DNA of 64,000 nucleotides, taken from the NCBI GenBank assembly GCA_023055505.1, contig JALIRH010000002.1:3271001-3335000 (forward strand), written 5' to 3'. The position numbers and the translations under genes were made by a program. Numbering within the stretch: the stretch's first letter is position 1; the number at the start of each line of letters is the position of its first letter. This document shows, piece by piece, positions 56,401 through 64,000 of this stretch. The notes beneath the pieces were generated by a model. That model did not search any database. It was not told where the DNA came from and saw only the letters and a program-made list of their open reading frames with translations. This stretch comes from Callipepla californica brunnescens (lineage: Eukaryota; Chordata; Aves; Galliformes; Odontophoridae).

Positions 56401-59400
56401 ATAGCTTTTATCATTTCTTTGCGTTCTAACATCTAGAAAAGGTCAAATTTAATTTCCTTTACACTGTTGTGCTAGCTTCATCCTTCAGCTTTATTCTCAG
56501 ACTACCTCTGGCTTGGACTGGCAGTTGGATGCTCCACAAACCAGAACTGGAGCAGGATTGGAAGACATGGAGCTGAGGCAGCGGGCCGCTGTGCCAGACC
56601 TGTACAGTTGGGCTCAGTTTTTCTCATGTTGCAGAAAGCCCAGATCTGATTTGGTAGATTTTCAGGATGGGCAATGTGGTTCTGCACTGTCAGTGTCCTT
56701 GGTTTAATTTGTGAGGATTGCTGGGACTGCAAGGCTCAAAACTAACTCCGCTTGGGGTCATTTGTGTTCTTGCATGCATGTGTGGTCTCCGTGCAGTAGT
56801 CCCCAAGGGCTCGAGTTGAAATGTTAGCATATCACTCTTTCTTTTTTTTAACGTCACATGAAGAAAATAGTTCCACTTTTCATTTAAATGCCTCAAACCA
56901 CAGCTGAGAAACACCACTGCTAAACATAGTTTGAAGTGTGAAAACCCTAATTCAGCGGAAGCGTTCGTTTTTGCGCAGAGCGATTTGCAATCAAATCTTG
57001 CTCGGGAAGAGAATGGGTTTTCCATCGCTCAAAACGAGGGTGAAAACATCTCCCTCCTATCCTTGACGTTGGCACTCGTTCAGTCAGACACTGCAGATCT
57101 GAGGCAGAAGCTGCTGGGTCAGGTTTCATTCATGCTTCTCAGAAGCTCAGACAGGTTTCTTTTAATGGTCTCTAATCTTAAAGCCTTGGGACTTAGCAAA
57201 GAAGTTGTCAGCTGAAACAGCCTTCGCTCTCTGCCACGCTTGAATGAGCTCAGAGTTTCCTCTCAGAATTCTGTGTCACTGTTGTACCAAACTCAGCTGA
57301 TCACCTTTCCCAGTCATGGTGAGTAAAATAGCCACCTGCAGCCTCACTGAGCAAGTTGAGAGTGGTGCAGAAGAAACAACGTCCTGGAGCTTTCCTTCCT
57401 GTGTCAGCTCAGCTTTGTGCCATTTCCTCCCAGCCCTGTACACATTAAGGATCATAGATTCATTAGGTTGGAAAGGACCTACAAGATCATCTAGTCCAAC
57501 CATCCTCCTACCACCATCCCTACCCACCAAGCTACTAAATCAAATCCCTTAGCACCTCATTTAGGCAGCGTTCTGCAAACCACTGCTGGATTTGAGATTT
57601 CCAGCTGTGTTAAATCCCAGGCAACAGGAGGGATTGCAGAAAGCAGGTTGGTCTGTGAGAAGATTGCTCTCATTCAGATCAAGCGAATCTTAGCTTTAAT
57701 GCCTAGCAGGAGACAACCTTCTCATTTTCCTAGTGCTTCTACTCCTAAACATTAACATTCATTTGCTGTGTAATGTCAAATTTAAAAGGTTGAATTAATG
57801 TGATTTTTTTTTTTGTTTTCAGAGAAATAGTGGAGCATATGGTTCAGCACTTTAAAACACAGATTTTTGGGGATCGCAAGCCAGTGTTCGATGGAAGAAA
57901 AAACCTTTATACAGCTATGCCACTTCCCATTGGAAGAGACAAAGTAAGTTTTAAACAGCAAACTTGAGAAGAGTTTCTGATTGGAGATTCCAGTGTAATA
58001 TTTGCAGGGCTTTTCTAATGACTGATAGGAATTGCTTTGTTGGTTCTTTCTTTTTCCTTTGGTGTCAGTCCGCTGCCTTTACATTCCACTTCTCTTACAG
58101 CCTGTGGTCTTAGTGCCATCACACAGATTTCTCCCCTTTCCATGTCCCTTTTTTCTTTCTTGCTCCCTGCTCGTGGTTTCTGATTTAGCCTACTAAAACT
58201 GACTTTCACTGTCCACTAGTGGGAAGAAGCTCCTGCGATGCTTGGTTGACACTATGGCCCCTCCTCTCTGATCCTTTGTGATGTGGAACTGATTTAATTT
58301 GTTAGGCAAACACCTACTGGCTGAGCACTGGGGCAGTTTGAGTGCATTTTGCCAGCTCTTTACCTATATAATTAGTCTGTGCTTCTATAATCTAATACCA
58401 GAAACAATTTTCTGTGGCCTTTCTTGTTTAGGTGATAAATACCCAAGGGAATGGTCATTGACTTGTAGTAGTTTCTGGGGGCCATTATTCCCTTCTGCCA
58501 CAAATTGAGGCGTGTGCAACTTAACAGAGATGGTTCTGTCCTGTCCTACTCCTCCCAAAGGTGACCAAGTGAAATGAAAAGGAATTGTAGAGAAATGTGG
58601 CAGTTTGCTTTGTGATACAATTGGGAACAGAGCTCAGCTCTTCCTACGTGCAGTAGCAGTGTGCTGTACGGTAGTTAATAGTGATGTTCTGTGCCTACTG
58701 TTGTGTGCCTTTGCAGTGCTTAATATGGTCCTCAGTTCTGCCCAAATGAAGCTCTTAATCTCATATCTCTAAATTATATTTCCCCTCAGTGTATTTAAAG
58801 TGAGAATAACTCAGTAAAGGTCACTCTCACTCTTAATTGCTTTTCATTAACTGATGAGCAGATGTCTGGGGACACTGTAAAGGAATCATTTAAGATTATT
58901 AGGTATTTGTTTTTTTTCACTTCTGCATACAGAGTTCCAGTTCATACAGATCTGAGGTGTAAAATTGCGCAGTATTTGCTGAAGATCAAATGATATTTAA
59001 CATCCATCTCTGTGAGTGGCTAAGCAAGGCCCTTGGGTGCACTCCCTCAATGCCATCTGAGTTGTGCATGGAGTTCTGCACTGAACAAGTAGTGGCCTGT
59101 CTCTCCCCGTGTACACACTGAGGAGCTGACCCCACATCACAGGATGGTTTAGATCATTTTATCAGTGTAGTAACTGGCTCTCACGAAGGCTTGCTTCTGA
59201 TAAACCTTCAGATTCTTCCCTTTTTCCCATCCAGTGCAGATCTTTGATATCTATATGTTGAAGCAACTGAAGCTATTACCCTGGAGGAAAAAAACTAATA
59301 CAGAAAAACCTCAACTGGTTTAAATCAGGTGTGGGGAAATTTAGCTTAATGAGGGAATTTCTTTTTACATGGAGCTTAATTGGTTTAAGCATGGTTTAAA

Positions 59401-62400
59401 CCAGAATAAAGCTTGTGGGCATTAATGCTTTCCCCCAGAGTAATTAGATTAGGTTTCTTGGGGGTTTTTTGTCTGTACATAACAAATATAGCAATTTTGC
59501 TTCATTTAGGATTGTAGTGAAAAGATTAACGATCATATTACAATTAATAGATGGTCCTTAACCTAAGTGGGAGAAATCTTAATTTACTTGCAATATGTGT
59601 CAGTACTGAAAGAACTGATGCTAATCAGAAAGCTGAAACCAATTTGTCAGCGCCTTTTTCCTGTTGCTTTTTAACTTAATTAACGTCCTCTGTCCTCAGC
59701 TTGTGTCAGTGGTGGCTGTTTTGTCCTTGCTGATAACCTGCTCCTAGTTTAACTTGTACAGACACATCCTCATCGTTTTTAACAGCCTTCCCCCTAATTG
59801 TGTTTAATTATCATATCTAATTTTCATTCTTTCACTCTATTTCTCTAGATTATTCAGAGATAAGCACTGATACAAAGTATTCCCTAATTTTTACTCACAC
59901 AAAGTGCAGGGGATGCAGTCAAGGTATGAAGGTAGGAGTGGTCTCCTAGAGTATCTTCAAGGTTATTTCTCAACTCTTCAGTAGCATTTCACTCAGGTGA
60001 GAGATAAAAGGAAGACAACCTGGAAAGTTGGATTAGAACTAATGTATTTGAGCAGCATCAATGACTAATTCAGTTTTTAAGAGGCTTTAAAGCCAACAGT
60101 TAAAAGTGGGACCGATTAATTACCGGACATTCGTTGCGATAGCTAAGCTAAACTCAGCTTATGGAGAGACTGCTTGTATTTGTTTTATCTTTGCTCCCTG
60201 GTTTTTGACTGAAGAAGCTAACTGCTGCGGGAGAGCAGATGGCTGCATGTGTGAGGCTTGCTGTTAACATATATTGTTGTCAGTAGCACTCTAATTACAG
60301 TTTGTCTGCTAAGTGGATGCCTTTTGGGTGTAAGCAGAACGCTCCCTAGGACAGGAAAATGCAGTGTTTTTGTTTATATCCAACGCGAGAGACAATCTGA
60401 TGATGTTTTTTCTTGTAGTCACTCCCGCAGGTTTTAATGATATCAGACAAGCTTTACTTCTAATTGGGTTAAGAACTGCCCTCAGACCTTATCTTCTGAG
60501 AAAGATGAGAAATCAGTGCTAGAAAATACCCCACAGCTGAAGTTATTCACAGCGATGTCATTTGTCAGTGTGTTTGGATGAGTAATCCAAGTAGGGCATT
60601 GCACAGTAAAGGAGTGTGCTTCTTTCCTGCGTGCCAGTGTCACTCGCAGTTGAGTTATTCTTCTTCTGTACTTAGATACTAGTGGTCATTTCTTGATGTT
60701 CTGTTGGTTTGGCTTTGTTTTCCTTTGAAAACTCAGTCGATTTTTCTCTCAGTTGAGCTGTGCCTGTAGTAGCACTGTGTGGCAGCACAGCTCAGCGCTG
60801 CAGAAAGAGTATCAGAAATAGATGAATCAGTTTTATTTTGGGCACGTGGAAGCTGATGTGAGTGTTGGTGTGTTGATGTGTGTTGGGGATCTGAAATGAG
60901 TTTATCAGAGCTTCGTGGAGACCTCCATGTTTGTATACAAACTCTTCCAAAGCATTGTTTGTCTCACACAGAGAGATGCCAGCCTGGGAAGCACACCAGT
61001 CTGCTGAAATACAGCTTTGGAAAAATGCAGCTGTTTAGAGGCTGTACATCATTATCTGCAGTTCCTTCATCACTGCTCTTTGTTTTTTTCACAGACTTTC
61101 CAGCACTATCCAGAGGAATTCGTTGTCCCCATCTCGTTTTCCTCTCCTAACAGAAAGAATCATCTTGGTTTGTTGTTTGACATTGTTGCAGGTGGAGTTG
61201 GAGGTCACGCTGCCAGGAGAAGGGAAGGACAGAATATTTAAGGTGGCTATAAAGTGGATGTCCTGTGTGAGTTTGCAGGCATTACACGATGCTCTTTCTG
61301 GCCGGCTGCCGAGCGTCCCGTTTGAAACCATCCAGGCTCTGGATGTAGTGATGAGGCACTTGCCTTCCATGAGGTGAGCAGAGGGCACTGGCATGGCTGA
61401 GAAAATTTGCCTTCTCTTAAGTGCTTGGGCAGCTCTTTTGGGTTGGATGTACTCCACAACTGTACCAAATAGTAGCTGTATGGTAGCTCGTGGAGTCATG
61501 CAAGGTTCCGTGGTGCTTTTCTGTTTATCAGATGGTGTTAAATGAAAATGGGGGAGATTTAGATTAAATATCAGGAGGGAATTCTTCACTCAGAGGCACT
61601 GGAACAGGTTGCCCAGAGAAGATGTGGTTGTTCCATCCCAGGAAGTGTTCAGGGCCGGGTTGCAGGTTGGGGCCCTGGGCAGCCTGGTTGGTAACTGTCC
61701 TGAACAGAGGTGTGGGAACTGACCATTGAGATCCCTTCCAACCCAGGGCTTTCTGTGATACGATCTCAAGTGAGAAGCCTTGAAGCTGGGTACACGTCCC
61801 TTTCTGCACTGGAAATTACTGAATATCATTCAACATTTGTGTGGTCTCAGGGCTGGGGTGCCCTGGTACCTCAGCTGTGCTCCATCTCTGTAGACTTCTG
61901 AGAAGGAAGCAGCCTGAACTGAAAGTAGTTGGAGGCTGGGAGATAGCACATGAGTGTGGCTCAAAAACTTCATATCTTATTCCTGTGTTCCTTCAGCACG
62001 TGTTAATCCCTGCTTTTCTGAATTACTGGGCTGGAGAGATGTTAGTGGCACTCGGTACAGCAGTTTTTATAGGGGGGAAAAATGCTTTGAAATGGCTTTG
62101 TCTCGAGTAACATACGTGGCATTTGTAGTCAAACTGAAAACACTAGGGGTCCTTAAATCTGCTGCCATGAAACAGCTTGCTTGAGACCACTGTTCAAATT
62201 AAATGCAGTTGGAAAAGAACAAAGTTCTTTCCTGAATGTTCTCATTTTAAAGGACTGAGAAATGGATGCAAGTACATTTAAACAGCCTTATACTGCATTG
62301 ACTTTTCTTTCCCTGAAAGTGAGGGTATCGATCAGCTTTTATAGTAAATAAAACAGCTGAGACCAATGATCCGCACGTTTTTATTCAGAGAAATGCATTA

Positions 62401-63098
62401 GCCCTGGTTTTGATGAGCCTGATATTAAATGTGTAGTACTGAATTACCAACGCAGTCATTTTGGTGCAGTTGGAAGATGCTCCGGAGGTGCATGCTAGAT
62501 GAGTCCTTCACCACAGCAGTGTTCCCATGGATTTCAGGGGAAGCCATGAACGAATGAGGGGAGAGATTATTACAGTGTTGTTAATAGCTTAAAACACTGA
62601 TGTTTCTGTGCTTTTGAATAGGCATAAATAAAGTCATAGCTAACAAATACGTGTATTTTTAACCTTCTGCTTTAATTTTGTGATCTGGATTTATCTTCTG
62701 TTTCAGATATACTCCTGTGGGGCGATCTTTTTTTACAGCATCAGAAGGGTGCTCAAATCCATTAGGTGGTGGCAGAGAGGTTTGGTTTGGATTCCATCAA
62801 TCAGTCAGACCTTCCTTATGGAAAATGATGTTAAATATTGATGGTGGGTTTTATACAACTCTTCCTTTTTTTTCCCTCCCTTTCAATGGAAAGGCAAAAA
62901 TTGAATTCCTTCAGTTGTATTCATTGTATTTTTGTAATGCAATTTTAATGGTTTTGTCTACAGTGTCAGCGACTGCATTTTACAAAGCACAGCCAGTTAT
63001 TGAGTTTGTATGTGAAGTTTTGGATTTCAAAAGTATTGAAGAACAACAAAAACCTCTGACAGATTCCCAAAGGGTAAAGTTTACCAAAGAAATAAAAG
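41391..63098 (+). CDS. AGO2: AGO2 (Argonaute-2), 5' part: N domain, L1, start of PAZ
   Basis: AGO2 is the guide-RNA-binding slicer of the RNA-induced silencing complex, acting with miRNAs and siRNAs in cytoplasm and P-bodies. Exons 41391-41421, 54307-54502, 57823-57943, 61192-61373, 62707-62843 and 62964-63098 join in frame to 267 codons plus one base of about 860. All introns are GT-AG. The protein begins [17 protein letters not shown], a short variable leader with a proline run, then [13 protein letters not shown], the N domain, linker L1 (YTPVGRSFF to MMLNID) and the first part of PAZ ([13 protein letters not shown] to KFTKEIKG). The MID and PIWI domains lie beyond the window. AGO2 rather than AGO1, 3 or 4 is chosen from the leader, from the sequence, and from its place next to PTK2. 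Confidence 0.96.
41505..41520 (+). repeat. G16 homopolymer in AGO2 intron 1
   Basis: Sixteen consecutive G residues, 84 bp after the AGO2 exon 1 donor, within the CpG island. Quadruplex-prone and prone to sequencing length error. Confidence 0.9.
44462..44708 (+). mobile_element. CR1 LINE 3' fragment
   Basis: gaggttggacatcaggaaga, then catccccgaatgcgtcggag, ggcttgatggtcttgaagg and terminal atgattccgtgattctgtga. Confidence 0.95.
44786..44909 (-). mobile_element. CR1 LINE 3' tail with expanded 8-bp repeat
   Basis: Begins with four TCATAGAT(T) units (44786-44817), then cattaggttggaaaggacct, acaagatcatctagtccaac and ctactaaatcaaatccct. Very similar to the inverted copy at 45648 and to that at 57450. 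Confidence 0.95.
45648..45858 (+). mobile_element. CR1 LINE 3' fragment (young subfamily)
   Basis: gatggcctgcctagggaggt, then tttagatgaggtgctaaggg, ggatggttggactagatgat, gtcctttccaacctaatgta and tctatgaatctatga. Confidence 0.95.
46518..46590 (+). mobile_element. CR1 LINE 3' tail
   Basis: ttggcagggggcttggactc, then gatgatctcttgaggtccct and tccaacccctacgattgtat. Confidence 0.88.
50190..50515 (+). mobile_element. CR1 LINE internal fragment without 3' tail
   Basis: Reads gctggtgatatcaagctgcg, then caaggtgctgtccagagaga and gagaacctcacgaggttcaa, the region of the CR1 polymerase C-terminal part, diverged. It stops before the CR1 3' end. Confidence 0.75.
52665..52775 (-). mobile_element. CR1 LINE 3' tail
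   Basis: agagtcagtaaggttggaac, then gttgatccatctccaccgtg and catgtcagtgccacatct. Confidence 0.85.
54307..54502 (+). CDS. AGO2: AGO2 exon 2: proline leader and start of N domain
   Basis: Encodes (V)[16 protein letters not shown], then [27 protein letters not shown] and PRRVNR with a split last codon. The acceptor is tctcttttcag and the donor gtaatc. Near-identical inverted CR1 copies lie in the introns on either side. Confidence 0.97.
55604..55620 (+). repeat. A17 homopolymer
   Basis: Seventeen A residues in AGO2 intron 2. CR1 elements do not end in poly(A), and no retrocopy is seen upstream, so it is a simple mononucleotide repeat. Confidence 0.9.
56262..56299 (+). repeat. Perfect 19-bp tandem duplication
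   Basis: TATTTATATACATACGTAG occurs twice, at 56262-56280 and 56281-56299, without mismatch. Confidence 0.95.
57450..57575 (-). mobile_element. CR1 LINE 3' tail (young subfamily)
   Basis: gatcatagattcattaggtt, then acaagatcatctagtccaac, caccatccctacccaccaag and cccttagcacctcat. Inverted near-copy of 45739-45856. Confidence 0.95.
57823..57943 (+). CDS. AGO2: AGO2 exon 3: N domain
   Basis: Encodes (R)[13 protein letters not shown], then [14 protein letters not shown] and ends at PIGRDK. The acceptor follows a T-rich tract (tttgttttcag); the donor is gtaagt. Confidence 0.97.
57944..61191 (+). other. AGO2 intron 3, repeat-free
   Basis: 3.2 kb in which I recognise no CR1 copy. The stretch 59390-60340 is AT-rich with many homeodomain-type TAAT cores and looks like conserved non-coding DNA, but that is impression only. 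Confidence 0.55.
61192..61373 (+). CDS. AGO2: AGO2 exon 4: N domain to L1
   Basis: Encodes [14 protein letters not shown], then [16 protein letters not shown] and ends at RHLPSM plus two bases of an arginine. The acceptor is ttgttgcag and the donor gtgagc. Confidence 0.97.
61374..62706 (+). other. AGO2 intron 4
   Basis: Contains a plus-strand CR1 tail at 61545-61765. The rest is unique. Confidence 0.7.
61545..61765 (+). mobile_element. CR1 LINE 3' fragment
   Basis: ttagattaaatatcaggagg, then ggcactggaacaggttgccc, gatcccttccaacccagggc and terminal tttctgtgatacgat. Confidence 0.92.
62707..62843 (+). CDS. AGO2: AGO2 exon 5: linker L1
   Basis: Encodes (R)[14 protein letters not shown], then [16 protein letters not shown] and ends MMLNID plus one base. 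It is separated from the next exon by only 120 bp. Confidence 0.97.
62964..63098 (+). CDS. AGO2: AGO2 exon 6: start of PAZ domain
   Basis: Encodes (V)[15 protein letters not shown], then [16 protein letters not shown] and ends KEIKG with a split codon. This is the start of the PAZ domain that holds the 3' end of the guide RNA. The donor is gtaata. The next exon is outside the window. Confidence 0.96.
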
Positions 63099-64000
63099 GT
63101 AATAAATACAACTGCTTTCTTCTGTCTTACCTGTGTTCTTAGTGAAGATGGCGTGAGTCCATGAGGATGACGTATTTTACTCTCTGACTGTTGGGATAAC
63201 CTCAGACTTCCTAGCAGATGTGTTTCCTGAGATCACTTACTGCCTTGTTATTTATGTAAGCTTCCCAGCCTTGACAAGCCTTCATTTCATTGCACATCAT
63301 CATCCCCTCATCACTCGACCAAGTGTCCTGTCAAAGTTACTTGTGCACGTGGACATCTGAGAGCATCTCAGTGCAGCATCCCTTATAATGTCAGTCTCCA
63401 GAAGAACAATTCGTCTTCAAAATGACAGTTGTTTTTTTCCATCCTGCATTTAGGAATTAAATATCACATTGCACTTCAATGTAGCTTTTCATTCTTACAT
63501 ATAGTTTGTAGTTGTACTCTTCCTGGAAGTATATTCAGTTACTGAACTGTGCAGTGACTGAATGAGAAACTCGTAGGAAGGAGCTGAGATTTTTGTGGTG
63601 TTCCCTGCATTCTTACCCATAACATTTCTTGTGGAAAGTCAGGGTCCTTCTGTTGTGGTTTGACTTGGCAGGCACTAAGCACACACAGCTGTTCACTCTC
63701 TCCTCATGGAGTGGGATATTTGGGAGTATGGGGGGAGAGGGGAGAGGGAGTGAGGCTTGTGAGCTGAGAGAAAGGCATTTAACAGGAAAGAAAAGGCAGG
63801 AAAAAACACGTGATGCAATTCACAGAGTCACAGAATTGTAGGGCTTGGAGAGGACCACTAGAGAAAATGAACTGTCCCATCTGGAAGCAGCACACCTTTC
63901 TCTTGATGCACTAGCTATGAAGAGGGAAGTGAAGGAACAACTCCAGCAGTCTGTGTTGTATAGAAGGCATTTTCCAGTCATCTTTACTTCCACAAAAAGT
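63099..64000 (+). other. AGO2 intron 6 (runs off the window)
   Basis: Unique sequence with a short minus-strand CR1 tail near the end (63818-63866). No further AGO2 exon is found. Confidence 0.65.
63818..63866 (-). mobile_element. Short CR1 tail fragment
   Basis: ttcacagagtcacagaattg, then tagggcttggagaggacc, cut off after about 50 bp. Confidence 0.8.

Larger units (their letters stand above)
54503..57822 (+). other. AGO2 intron 2
   Basis: Contains an A17 run (55604-55620), a 19-bp tandem duplication (56262-56299) and a CR1 copy at 57450-57575. No gene is seen. Confidence 0.7.

Overview
This window is nuclear DNA of a bird, most likely a galliform (chicken or a near relative). It carries vertebrate genes with many short GT-AG exons, about 25 CR1 LINE fragments (the dominant avian retroposon), and coding exons very close to the chicken forms of FAK and Argonaute-2. 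There is nothing prokaryotic in it: no operon, CRISPR array or phage element.

Layout. (1) Positions 25-36024, + strand: the 3' half of PTK2 (focal adhesion kinase, FAK). Sixteen constitutive coding exons run from the beta-3 strand of the kinase domain, with its catalytic lysine, through the proline-rich/linker region and the FAT domain to the stop codon. They join in frame into 607 residues. A 9-bp microexon (33579-33587) encoding Pro-Trp-Arg can also be seen; it is the brain FAK+ insert. The exon at 15711-15822 holds the internal start codon of FRNK, the non-kinase C-terminal product. The 3'UTR runs to about 37075. (2) Positions 37837-38705, - strand: a complete, compact four-exon RPLP1 gene (ribosomal stalk protein P1, 114 residues) with a TATA-like box, CCAAT and GC boxes and a pyrimidine-rich 5'TOP start. 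It lies tail-to-tail with PTK2. (3) Position 41391 to the window end, + strand: the 5' part of AGO2 (Argonaute-2). It has a CpG-rich promoter with a 127-nt pure pyrimidine tract, a first coding exon of only 31 bp, an intron 1 of about 12.9 kb, and exons 2-6. These encode about 267 residues (N domain, linker L1, start of PAZ); the rest of the gene lies beyond the window.

Introns and spacers hold CR1 fragments in both orientations, homopolymer tracts and otherwise unrecognised unique sequence. The three genes are unrelated in function: adhesion signalling, translation and RNA silencing. PTK2 and AGO2 are also neighbours in mammals in this order and orientation, whereas human RPLP1 is on a different chromosome (15q, against 8q24 for PTK2/AGO2). 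A functional-looking intron-containing RPLP1 between them is therefore a notable rearrangement.

The strongest second-look items are the FAK+ microexon with a UGC motif upstream; a CR1 tail that stops 12 bp before a PTK2 splice acceptor; near-identical inverted CR1 copies flanking AGO2 exon 2 (possible back-splicing); the CR1-derived segment and triplex/G4-prone tract in the AGO2 promoter; and the position of RPLP1. I found no wholly new biological system. Exon boundaries were read by eye from splice sites and reading-frame continuity; CR1 boundaries are approximate.
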